A DNA stretch of 64,000 bases, taken from the NCBI RefSeq assembly GCF_004022705.2, contig NZ_RZOY02000005.1, forward strand, positions 124,001 to 188,000, written 5' to 3'. Positions 7,564-15,234 of the stretch are shown here, piece by piece (position 1 is the first letter of the stretch; every line of letters begins with the position of its first letter). This DNA comes from Mesorhizobium sp. M2D.F.Ca.ET.226.01.1.1 (GTDB taxonomy: Bacteria; Pseudomonadota; Alphaproteobacteria; Rhizobiales; Rhizobiaceae). Both the position numbers and the translations under genes were made by a program. The notes beneath the pieces are model-generated. The model was not told the origin of the DNA. It was given only the letters and a program-made list of their open reading frames with translations, and did no database searches.

Positions 7564-8633
7564 CACTTGTCCTCCAGCGGCACGAAATGCGTGCCGTCGA
7601 AGCGATAGACACGGAACGTGTTCTGGCTGAGATCGCCCTTGTCGTCGAAGCGGATGGTGCCGATCGCGGTGGTGAAATCATGGCCGGTCAGCGCCTCGCC
7701 AAGCGGCTTGCCGGCGCTTTCCGCATCAGCAGTCGCGGCCTTGGCGATCTCGACCGCCGCATAGGCCGGCAGCGTGTAGCCGTCCGGCACGATGGTCTTC
7801 GCACCAAAAGCCTGCACGATTTTGGGGTCGGCGATCTCCGACCATTCCGGCGGTGCGATCATCAGCGTGCCAACGGCGTAGGGGACGTCCCCCTGCGGCG
7901 TGCGGAGGTTTTCGCCACCGGCGAAGGTGATGCCGGCATTGAGCTGGGCGGCATCGCGGCCCATGATCGCGAGGTCGTCGCCGTCGCCGCCGGCAAACAC
8001 CTTTGTCGCGCCGGCCTTCTTCAAACGGCCGACCAGACCGATCTGGTTGTCGAGCTGCGGCCGGAACGTGTCGACGAAGACCGGCTTCAGCGCCGCCTGC
8101 TCGGCGGCGGCGCGAAACGTCTCGGCCATCTCGCGGCCGTAGATGGTGCCGTCATCGACAATGGCGAACAGGTCGTCGCGCCAGAGTTGGGTGAGCTTCG
8201 CGGCAACCGCATTGCGCTCATCGTCGCCGCGCGGGCCGAGCCGGTAGACCGGCCAGCCGGTCTTGGCGCGTCGGTCGGTCAGGCTTTCGGTGCGCACGCC
8301 GACCGTGATCACCGGAATGTTGGCGTCTTTCAGGATCGGCAGCGCGGCCTCGATCGCCTCGGTGCAGAGAAAGCCGACGACTATATTGACCTTGGCGTCG
8401 ACGAATTCCTTTGCCGCCGCGGCGCCGCCCTCGGCCGTGCAGGCATCGTCGGCGGTCTTGATCGCAAGGCCGTTCGCCTCCGCTGCCAGGGCTGCGCCAG
8501 CCTCGACCTGCTTGCCGAGGATCGCCGACGGACCGGAGAGCGGCGCCGCAACGCCGACCAGCGTCTCGGCGTCGGCGTTCGCGGCCAGCGACAGCCAGAG
8601 CAGCACGGCTGATGTCGTCGTGAGAAGACGCAT
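7563..8633 (-). CDS. Periplasmic substrate-binding protein of the branched-chain amino acid (LivJ) type
   Basis: A 356-residue exported receptor. It has an N-terminal signal peptide (MRLLTTTSAVLLWLSLAANA, cleavage near ANADAE) and a type I periplasmic-binding fold: VGVAAPLSGPSAILGKQ, VVGFLCTEAIEAALPIL, VFAGGDGDDLAIMG and DFTTAIGTIRFDDKGDL. No permease or ATPase gene is next to it, so it is either an orphan receptor serving another Liv transporter or a sensor domain. It is translationally coupled to the P1 peptidase, which suggests the ligand is an amino acid or peptide. The start could also be 8654; 8633 gives the more regular signal peptide. Confidence 0.85.
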   Translation of the reverse strand: MRLLTTTSAVLLWLSLAANADAETLVGVAAPLSGPSAILGKQVEAGAALAAEANGLAIKTADDACTAEGGAAAAKEFVDAKVNIVVGFLCTEAIEAALPILKDANIPVITVGVRTESLTDRRAKTGWPVYRLGPRGDDERNAVAAKLTQLWRDDLFAIVDDGTIYGREMAETFRAAAEQAALKPVFVDTFRPQLDNQIGLVGRLKKAGATKVFAGGDGDDLAIMGRDAAQLNAGITFAGGENLRTPQGDVPYAVGTLMIAPPEWSEIADPKIVQAFGAKTIVPDGYTLPAYAAVEIAKAATADAESAGKPLGEALTGHDFTTAIGTIRFDDKGDLSQNTFRVYRFDGTHFVPLEDK

Positions 8634-8813
8634 TCGGGCTAAGAGATCCTCCATGCCGGGAATACAGTCCCGACACTATTCCAAGAAATGCCTAAAGGCT
8701 GGCTAAGCGCCGCGCAACACGCGAATTTGCGGATTGCGGTCAAGCACTTCGCCTATGCCAGGCAGCTTGTGACGTGCAATATGCCGCCATATATAACGGG
8801 CTTGTCCAGACAG

Positions 8814-9320
8814 GTGGATTATCGGTTGCTGAAGATCAACGACATCGGGCCGCAGCACTATCGCGATGCGATGGCGCATTTTGCCGGCCATGTTCATGTG
8901 GTGACGACGGACGGGCCGGGCGGCAAGCGCGGCGCGACGGTCATCGCCGCCTGCTCGGTTTCGGACACGCCGCCGATAGTGCTGGTCTGCCTCAACCGCG
9001 AGAACGCCAAGAACGAGGCGTTCGTCAAAAACGGCAAGTTCGCGCTGAACACGCTCGCCTCGGACCAGGAAGCCGTGTCGGTCGGCTTTTCCGGCGTCAC
9101 CGGCCTGCCGGTGGAGGAGCGCTTTGCGCTCGCCGAGTGGGACGTGATATCGACCGGCGCGCCGACGCTGAAGGGCGCGCTTGCCGTGTTCGATTGCGAG
9201 ATCATCGACACCAAGGACCTGGCCACCCACCGTGTGCTTTTTGGCAAGGTGACAGGCCTGCGCATCGGCGATAATTTGCGGCCGCTGATCTACCACAACC
9301 GCGGCTATCATTTTCTTTGA
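8814..9320 (+). CDS. RutF-like flavin reductase
   Basis: A roughly 168-residue FMN-binding split-barrel protein of the flavin reductase family. It closely resembles E. coli RutF, with HYRDAMAHFAGHVHVVTTDG, SDTPPIVLVCLNR, KFALNTLASDQEAVS and a terminal NRGYHFL. RutF-type proteins supply reduced flavin to a monooxygenase, but no rutA-like partner is near. The GTG at 8814 puts the N-terminus close to RutF; an ATG at 8781 is an alternative. It ends 29 bases before the MoxR gene and may be co-transcribed with the Mo-enzyme maturation genes. Confidence 0.85.
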   Translation: MDYRLLKINDIGPQHYRDAMAHFAGHVHVVTTDGPGGKRGATVIAACSVSDTPPIVLVCLNRENAKNEAFVKNGKFALNTLASDQEAVSVGFSGVTGLPVEERFALAEWDVISTGAPTLKGALAVFDCEIIDTKDLATHRVLFGKVTGLRIGDNLRPLIYHNRGYHFL

Positions 9321-9349
9321 AACGGGCGAGCGGGATCCACGGAGACAAG

Positions 9350-10273
9350 ATGACCGCGCCGCGGCCCGCGCCGAAATCGATCGACGAAACGCTCGAACTT
9401 TTGACCGGCGCGGACTATGTCGCGGACCGTTCGCTGGCGACGGTGCTGTTCCTTTCGCTGCGCATGAAGCGGCCCTTGTTCCTCGAGGGCGAGGCGGGCG
9501 TCGGCAAGACCGAGATCGCCAAGGTGCTGGCCGACGCGCTGGGACGCCGGCTGATCCGCCTGCAATGCTATGAAGGGCTCGACGTCTCCTCGGCCGTCTA
9601 TGAGTGGAATTACGCCGCGCAGATGATCGAGATCCGCATGGAGGAGGCGGCGGGCAAGGTCGTGCGCTCCGACATGGAGCGCAACGTCTTTTCCGAAAAA
9701 TACCTGATCCGTCGCCCGGTGCTCGACGCGCTGACCGGCAAGGCGGGCGCCGCGCCGGTGTTCCTGATCGACGAACTCGATCGCACGGACGAGGCGTTCG
9801 AGGCGTTTCTGCTGGAAATCCTGTCGGACTTCCAGGTTACCGTGCCGGAGCTCGGCACGATCAAGGCGGAAGAGCCACCGATCGTAATCATCACCACAAA
9901 CCGCACGCGCGAGATCCATGACGCGCTGAAGCGGCGCTGCCTCTATCACTGGGTCGACTATCCGAATGCCGAGCGCGAGTTGGAGATCGTGCGGCGCAAG
10001 GTGCCGCAGGCGAACCGCCGGCTGTCGGCGGAGGTGGTGTCCTTCATCCAGAAGCTGCGCCAGGTCGAGCTGTTCAAGGCGCCCGGCGTTGCCGAAACAA
10101 TCGATTGGGCCGGCGCTCTGACCGAGCTCGACAAGGTGGCGCTCGATCCCGAGACCGTGTCCGACACGATCGGCGTCCTTCTCAAATACCAGGACGACAT
10201 CGCCCGCATCGGCGAAGGCGAGGGCCGGCGCATCCTCAATGAGGTGAAGGCCGAGCTTTCGGCGGCGGAGTAG
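9350..10273 (+). CDS. coxD: MoxR-family AAA+ ATPase, CoxD-like
   Basis: A 307-residue AAA+ ATPase of the MoxR group. Walker A is GEAGVGKTE (47-55), Walker B is VFLIDELDR, sensor 1 is VIITTNRTREI, and the arginine-finger region is DALKRRCLYHW. In the cox cluster of Oligotropha (Afipia) the CoxD/CoxE pair helps assemble the sulfurated Mo-Cu site of CO dehydrogenase; related pairs serve other Mo hydroxylases. The start at 9350 is supported by GGAG 5 bases upstream. It is followed after 5 bases by the VWA protein gene, the usual MoxR-VWA partner. The substrate enzyme is not encoded in the window. Confidence 0.9.
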   Translation: MTAPRPAPKSIDETLELLTGADYVADRSLATVLFLSLRMKRPLFLEGEAGVGKTEIAKVLADALGRRLIRLQCYEGLDVSSAVYEWNYAAQMIEIRMEEAAGKVVRSDMERNVFSEKYLIRRPVLDALTGKAGAAPVFLIDELDRTDEAFEAFLLEILSDFQVTVPELGTIKAEEPPIVIITTNRTREIHDALKRRCLYHWVDYPNAERELEIVRRKVPQANRRLSAEVVSFIQKLRQVELFKAPGVAETIDWAGALTELDKVALDPETVSDTIGVLLKYQDDIARIGEGEGRRILNEVKAELSAAE

Positions 10274-10278
10274 GCGCG

Positions 10279-11529
10279 ATGCCCGTGCCGAGCCCGGAAC
10301 CCAGAGAGGCGACCGCCGATGGGCGCATCGCCGACAACATCGTCTATTTCGCTCGGGCGCTGCGCAAGGCAGGCATGCGCGTCGGCCCGGCCTCGGTGAA
10401 GGACGCCATCGAGGCAGTCCTTGCCGCCGGCATCGGCTCGCGCGACGATTTTTACTGGACGCTGCATGCGGTGCTGGTCTCGCGGCACGAGGACCATCCG
10501 GTCTTCGACGAGGCCTTCCGTCTGTTCTGGAAATCGCGCGAGCTGATCGAGAAGCTGCTGGCGATGTTTTCGCCGGTTGCGCCGGACACAAGCGAAAAGC
10601 AGAAGCCCCGGACGGCGGAAAACCGCGTCAGCCAGGCGATGTTCGAGGGCCATCAGAAGAACCAGCCTGTGCGCGAAGTGCCCGAGATCGAGATCGACGC
10701 GCGGCTGACCTTTTCCGGCAATGAGGTGCTGCGGGCCAAGGATTTTGCCCAGATGGACGCCGGCGAGATGGCGGAGGCCAAGAAGGCGATCGCGGCCTTG
10801 CGGCTGCCCTTCGACCTTGTCCGCACGCGGCGCTTCAAGGTGGACGCGCAGGGGCGCCGCATCGATCCGCGCGCCATGATGCGCTCGGCCGCGCGCACCG
10901 GCGGCGAGCTTGTCCTGCCGAAATTCCGCTCGCAGCGCGAAGTGCATCCGCCGCTGGTCGTGCTGGCCGACATTTCAGGCTCGATGAGCCAGTACACGCG
11001 CATCTTCCTGCATTTCCTGCATGCGCTGACCGAGAAGCGCCGGCGCGTGCATGCCTTCGTCTTCGGCACGCGGCTGACCAACCTGACCCGCCAGATGCGC
11101 CACCGCGATCCCGACGAGGCGTTGGCCGAATGCTCGGCCGCGGTGCAGGACTGGTCGGGCGGCACCCGAATCGGCGACACGCTCGCCGAGTTCAACCGGC
11201 TGTGGTCGCGGCGCGTGTTGGGGCAGGGCGCCGTCGTGCTTCTCATCACCGACGGGCTGGAGCGCGACGACGTCACCGGCCTGTCGGAGGAGATGGAGCG
11301 GCTGCATAAATCCTGCTGGCAGTTGATCTGGCTCAATCCGCTTTTGCGCTTCGACGGCTTCGAGGCGCGGGCCCGCGGCGTCAAGGCGATGCTGCCGCAT
11401 GTCGACGAGTTCCGCGCGGTGCATAATCTGGACGCGCTGGCCGATCTTTGCGCCTCGCTCGACCAGCGGCCGGCGGCTTCGGTCGATCCGCGCCGCTGGC
11501 TGCGAACTGGCGACAGGCGCGCGGCGTAG
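10279..11529 (+). CDS. coxE: VWA-domain protein, CoxE-like
   Basis: A 416-residue CoxE-type protein. The N-terminal part has ARALRKAGMRVGPASVKDAI, typical of CoxE, and the C-terminal half is a von Willebrand A domain with a metal-ion-dependent adhesion site, LADISGSMSQ (DISGS at 231-235), and later ITDGLERDD. Such proteins bind the MoxR ATPase and position it on a client enzyme. It begins 5 bases after the MoxR gene, so the two should be co-translated. No signal peptide or membrane helix is present; the complex should be cytosolic. Confidence 0.9.
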   Translation: MPVPSPEPREATADGRIADNIVYFARALRKAGMRVGPASVKDAIEAVLAAGIGSRDDFYWTLHAVLVSRHEDHPVFDEAFRLFWKSRELIEKLLAMFSPVAPDTSEKQKPRTAENRVSQAMFEGHQKNQPVREVPEIEIDARLTFSGNEVLRAKDFAQMDAGEMAEAKKAIAALRLPFDLVRTRRFKVDAQGRRIDPRAMMRSAARTGGELVLPKFRSQREVHPPLVVLADISGSMSQYTRIFLHFLHALTEKRRRVHAFVFGTRLTNLTRQMRHRDPDEALAECSAAVQDWSGGTRIGDTLAEFNRLWSRRVLGQGAVVLLITDGLERDDVTGLSEEMERLHKSCWQLIWLNPLLRFDGFEARARGVKAMLPHVDEFRAVHNLDALADLCASLDQRPAASVDPRRWLRTGDRRAA

Positions 11530-11599
11530 CCATATGTTTTGCAGCCATATATTTCTTGGGAATGTTCCCCGGGAAAAACCGACTTTGTGAGAAGCGGAG

Positions 11600-11938
11600 A
11601 TGGATGAGAGCATTTATCTCGATGAGGCCCGCGATCCGCTGATCATCGCGGAGGGCTGGATGAAGGAGGGCAAGGATGTCGCCATCGCGACCGTGGTCGA
11701 GACCTGGGGTTCGGCGCCGCGTCCGGTCGGCAGCCATCTTGTCATCGACGCCGAAGGGAACTTCCATGGCTCTGTCTCGGGCGGCTGTGTCGAGGGCGCC
11801 GTAGTGACCGAGGCGATCGACGTGATCGGCTCGGGCAAGGCCAGGATGCTGGAGTTCGGCGTTGCCGACGAAACCGCCTGGCAGGTGGGCCTTTCCTGTG
11901 GCGGCCGCATCAAGGTCTATGTCGAACGTCTGGGCTGA
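11600..11938 (+). CDS. XdhC/CoxI-type N-terminal domain protein
   Basis: A 112-residue protein equal to the N-terminal XdhC_CoxI domain only. It has IATVVETWGSAPRPVGSHLV, then SGGCVEGAVV with the conserved Cys, and LSCGGRIKVYVERLG at the end. XdhC proteins bind molybdenum cofactor, protect its sulfurated form and hand it to xanthine dehydrogenase-family enzymes. Here the two XdhC domains are on separate genes: this one and the next, 6 bases downstream. About 70 bases separate it from the coxE-like gene. The GGAG before the ATG is unusually close, so initiation may be weak. Confidence 0.88.
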   Translation: MDESIYLDEARDPLIIAEGWMKEGKDVAIATVVETWGSAPRPVGSHLVIDAEGNFHGSVSGGCVEGAVVTEAIDVIGSGKARMLEFGVADETAWQVGLSCGGRIKVYVERLG

Positions 11939-11944
11939 TCATTC

Positions 11945-12649
11945 ATGGATCCATACGTTCTCAAGACGCTGAACGAGGAACGCCGCTCCCGCCGCGCCGC
12001 GGTGCTTGTCACCGATCTCGGCGACGGGCGGGACCGCATCGTGCGCGAGGGCGACCCTGTCGCGGGCGATCTCGGAACGGCGATCACCAATGCGTTCCGC
12101 ACCGGCAATTCGAGGTCGGTGGAGGCGGAAGGGCGGACTTTCTTCCTCAATGCGCATCTGCCGCGCCCGCGCCTCGTGGTGATTGGTGCCGTGCATATCA
12201 GCCAGGCGCTGGCGCCGATGGCCAGGATCGCCGGCTATCCGGTCGAGATCATCGATCCGCGCACCGCTTTCGCCACGCCGGAACGCTTTCCCGATGTCAC
12301 GCTGCATGCCGAATGGCCGGAGGATGTGCTGAAGCGCGCGCCGCTCGACAGCTACACCGCGCTTGCCGCCGTCACCCATGATCCGAAGATCGACGATTTC
12401 GCGCTGAAAGCGGCGCTCGATGCCCGGTGCTTCTATGTGGGGGCGCTCGGCAGCCGCAAGACCCACGCCAAGCGTGTCGAACGCCTGCTGGCGCTCGGCG
12501 CAGGCGCCGATCAGATCGCCCGCATCCATGCGCCGATCGGCCTCGATATTGGTGCCGCCAGCCCGGCCGAGATCGCTGTCGCCGTCCTTGCGCAGACCAT
12601 TCACGCCTTCCGCTCGCGCGGTCTCGAAGCCAAAGGCGCCGTGGCGTGA
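11945..12649 (+). CDS. XdhC/CoxI-type C-terminal Rossmann domain protein
   Basis: A 234-residue protein carrying the XdhC C-terminal Rossmann-like domain: PRPRLVVIGAVHISQAL, then VEIIDPRTAFATPERFP, then FYVGALGSRKTHAKRVERL, then HAPIGLDIGAASPAEIAVA. The first about 70 residues resemble part of the N-terminal XdhC module. Together with the preceding gene it rebuilds a split XdhC. Its stop codon overlaps the GTG start of the molybdopterin-binding fusion gene (GTGGCGTGA), so translation is coupled. Expected role is loading sulfurated molybdenum cofactor into a Mo hydroxylase. Confidence 0.9.
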   Translation: MDPYVLKTLNEERRSRRAAVLVTDLGDGRDRIVREGDPVAGDLGTAITNAFRTGNSRSVEAEGRTFFLNAHLPRPRLVVIGAVHISQALAPMARIAGYPVEIIDPRTAFATPERFPDVTLHAEWPEDVLKRAPLDSYTALAAVTHDPKIDDFALKAALDARCFYVGALGSRKTHAKRVERLLALGAGADQIARIHAPIGLDIGAASPAEIAVAVLAQTIHAFRSRGLEAKGAVA

Positions 12650-14262
12650 AATTCGGGCCGGTTCCGATTGATGAAGCGGAAGGCGCGGTGCTGGCGCATG
12701 CGACCGCCGCCGGGGAAAAACGGTTCCGAAAGGCGCACCGGCTGAGCGGCGAGGATGTCGCGGCGCTCAAGGCGGCGGGCATCGGTGAAGTCGTTGCGGC
12801 GGTTCTCGCCAAGGACGATCTCGGCGAGGATGCCGCCGCCGCAAAGATTGCCGCCGGCATGAGCCACCGCAATATCGAGGTGAAGCCGGCGGCGACCGGA
12901 CGGGTGAACCTGCATGCGGCGGCCGCTGGCGTCTTCACCGTCGATGCCGCGATGATCGACGCCATCAACGCCGTCGATCCGGCCATCACCATCGCGACTC
13001 TGGCGCAGTACGCGCCGGTCGAGCAGGACCAGATGGTGGCAACGGTGAAGATCATTCCTTTCGCCGTCGCCGCAAGCCTGGTCGACAGGGTGGTGAAGAT
13101 CTGCGCCGGCCGCGAGATCTTTGCCGTCAACACCTATCGCCCGAGCAATGTCGGCGTTATCCAGACTGTGCTTCCCGGCATCAAGCCCAGCGTGCTCGAC
13201 AAGACGCTGCGCGTCACCGAGGCGCGGCTGGCGCGCTCAGGCGGCCGGCTGACGGCCGAGCGGCGCACGCCGCATGAGGTGGCGCCGGTCGCGGCGGCCG
13301 CATCCGCGCTGGCGCGCGACAATGACATGGTGGTGATCTTCGGCGCGTCGGCGATGAGTGATTTCGCCGATGTCGTGCCGGCCGCGATCGAACGCGCAGG
13401 CGGTACCGTCATCCGCGCGGGCATGCCGGTCGATCCCGGCAATCTCCTGGTGCTGGGAACACTGGACGGCAAGCGCGTCGTCGGCGCGCCTGGCTGCGCG
13501 CGCAGCCCGAAGGAGAACGGCTTCGACTGGGTGCTCGATCGCCTGATTGCCGGGCTCGATGTAACGGCGGGCGATATTGCCGGCATGGGCGTCGGCGGGC
13601 TTCTGATGGAAATCCCGACCAGGCCGCAGCCGCGGGAACCGGCGCCGCAGCCGGCAAGGTCGGCGGCGAAAGTCGATATCGTGCTTCTGGCCGCCGGCCG
13701 TTCGAGCCGCATGGGCGGGCCGAACAAGCTTCTCGCACTGTTCGACGGCGAGCCGTTGGTGCGCCGCACCGCCGCCCGGGCGTTGGGCTCGAAGGCGGCC
13801 AGCACCATCGTCGTCACCGGCCATCAGCGCGAGCGCGTGCGTTCCGCGCTAGCCGGCCTCGAGGTGAAACTCGCCGACAATCCGGATTTCGCCGATGGTC
13901 TCGCATCGTCGTTGAAAGCAGGCATTGCCAAAGTCGCGCCCGACGCGGCGGGCGCGATGATCGTGCTCGGCGACATGCCGGGCGTTTCGTCGAAGGACCT
14001 CGACAGCCTGATCGACGCGTTCCGCCGCTCCGGTGGTCATGCCGTGGTGCGCGCCTCGCACCAGGGCAAGCGCGGCAACCCGGTGCTTTTGCCGCGATCG
14101 CTTTTCGCGGCGGTTGCACAACTTGAGGGCGATACCGGCGCGCGCCATCTGGTCGAAGCCGAGGGTCTCGACGTCATCGATGTCGAGATCGGGCAGGGCG
14201 CCTCGATCGATGTCGATACGCGCGAGGCGGTGGAAGGCGCGGGCGGCGTCCTGCAGGATTGA
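12646..14262 (+). CDS. Fusion of a MoeA/MogA-like molybdopterin-binding domain and a MobA/MocA-like nucleotidyltransferase
   Basis: A 538-residue two-domain protein. Residues 1 to about 330 form a molybdopterin-binding (MoCF-like) module, with FGASAMSDFADVVPAAIERA and GAPGCARSPKENGFDWVLD. From residue 346 a nucleotidyltransferase domain starts with LLAAGRSSRMGGPNKLL, the sugar-phosphate/nucleotide transferase P-loop of MobA and MocA, followed by VLGDMPGVSS and GKRGNPVLLP. The fusion could bind molybdopterin and attach CMP or GMP to make the dinucleotide cofactor used by Mo hydroxylases; CMP is likelier for a CO-dehydrogenase-like enzyme. It starts at a GTG overlapping the XdhC stop. An alanine/proline-rich linker lies near 325-342. 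Confidence 0.88.
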   Translation: MKFGPVPIDEAEGAVLAHATAAGEKRFRKAHRLSGEDVAALKAAGIGEVVAAVLAKDDLGEDAAAAKIAAGMSHRNIEVKPAATGRVNLHAAAAGVFTVDAAMIDAINAVDPAITIATLAQYAPVEQDQMVATVKIIPFAVAASLVDRVVKICAGREIFAVNTYRPSNVGVIQTVLPGIKPSVLDKTLRVTEARLARSGGRLTAERRTPHEVAPVAAAASALARDNDMVVIFGASAMSDFADVVPAAIERAGGTVIRAGMPVDPGNLLVLGTLDGKRVVGAPGCARSPKENGFDWVLDRLIAGLDVTAGDIAGMGVGGLLMEIPTRPQPREPAPQPARSAAKVDIVLLAAGRSSRMGGPNKLLALFDGEPLVRRTAARALGSKAASTIVVTGHQRERVRSALAGLEVKLADNPDFADGLASSLKAGIAKVAPDAAGAMIVLGDMPGVSSKDLDSLIDAFRRSGGHAVVRASHQGKRGNPVLLPRSLFAAVAQLEGDTGARHLVEAEGLDVIDVEIGQGASIDVDTREAVEGAGGVLQD

Positions 14263-14283
14263 CAAACCGAAGCTGAATTTCGC

Positions 14284-15177
14284 ATGCCTCTCGGCATGTC
14301 TTTCCGCTTCCTCTTCGCCCTGCTCGTTGCAACCGGTCTTGCCGTCCAGGCTGCTCATAGCCAGACGCTTTCGCTAAAACCGTTCAAGGACGACCTCTTC
14401 GCCTATCCGGCGGCGCTGTCCACCGGCGATAACGGTGCCTACACGGTGCTCGACTATCATGAGATGCGCGACATCAACCAGCGCGACGAGGTACCGGAAA
14501 AGCGTGTGCGCGCCCAATATACCGACCCCGGCGTGCGCAAGGTGCAGCAGGATCTGATGCTGAAGTCCGATGCCGGCGATATCAGGCACGTCGCGGTCGG
14601 CAAGACGCAAGGCGCTTCGATCATCGTGCTCTACCTGCATGGGCAGGGCGGCAGCCGCAAGCAGGGCGTCGACGACTTCACCTTCGGCGGCAATTTCAAC
14701 CGCATCAAGAACCTGATGGCCGCGAACAACGGCCTCTATTTATCGCCGGATTTTCCCGATTTCGGCGACAAGGGCGCGGCACAGGTGGCCGCGTTGATCG
14801 ATCACTATGCGCAGCAATCGCCGGGCGCGAAGATCTTCGTCGCCTGCGGCTCGATGGGCGGCATGATCTGCTGGAAGCTTGCCGCGCGAAATGACACGGG
14901 CGGCCGCATCAATGGCCTGCTGCTGCTCGGTTCGCTCTGGGACGACAGCTTTTTGACCAGCCCTGCCTTCAAGCGCCGCGTGCCGGTGTTCTTCGGACAA
15001 GGCAGCCATGACGTGGTTTTTCCGGTGGAGAAACAGGAAGCCTTCTTCCGCTCGATCCTCGCCAGGAAGTCATATCCGACCCGGTTCGTGCGCTTCGAGA
15101 CCGGCACGCATGGCACGCCGATCCGCATGGTCGATTGGCGCGGCACGCTGAACTGGATGCTGACGAAGGCGCCCTGA
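14284..15177 (+). CDS. Secreted alpha/beta hydrolase-like protein
   Basis: A 297-residue protein with a cleavable signal peptide (FLFALLVATGLAVQAAHSQ). It has alpha/beta hydrolase landmarks: YLHGQGGSRKQG as the oxyanion-hole region, ACGSMGGMICW as the nucleophile elbow, GQGSHDVVFP with the likely acid, and FETGTHGTPIRM with the likely catalytic His. It therefore probably acts in the periplasm as an esterase or peptidase. It starts 21 bases after the Mo-cofactor fusion gene and might be co-transcribed, but shows no link to Mo enzymes. Substrate unknown. ATG 14284 and ATG 14296 are both plausible starts. Confidence 0.75.
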   Translation: MPLGMSFRFLFALLVATGLAVQAAHSQTLSLKPFKDDLFAYPAALSTGDNGAYTVLDYHEMRDINQRDEVPEKRVRAQYTDPGVRKVQQDLMLKSDAGDIRHVAVGKTQGASIIVLYLHGQGGSRKQGVDDFTFGGNFNRIKNLMAANNGLYLSPDFPDFGDKGAAQVAALIDHYAQQSPGAKIFVACGSMGGMICWKLAARNDTGGRINGLLLLGSLWDDSFLTSPAFKRRVPVFFGQGSHDVVFPVEKQEAFFRSILARKSYPTRFVRFETGTHGTPIRMVDWRGTLNWMLTKAP

Positions 15178-15234
15178 AGCGCGTCGCATCTGAACCGCTG
15201 CGCACTTTTGCGCGACATGCATTAATGCTCGGTG

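Noticed and set aside
8781..8814. ATG 8781 as start of the flavin reductase
   Set aside because: It adds residues not seen in RutF-like proteins and has no close ribosome site; GTG 8814 fits better, though this is not certain.
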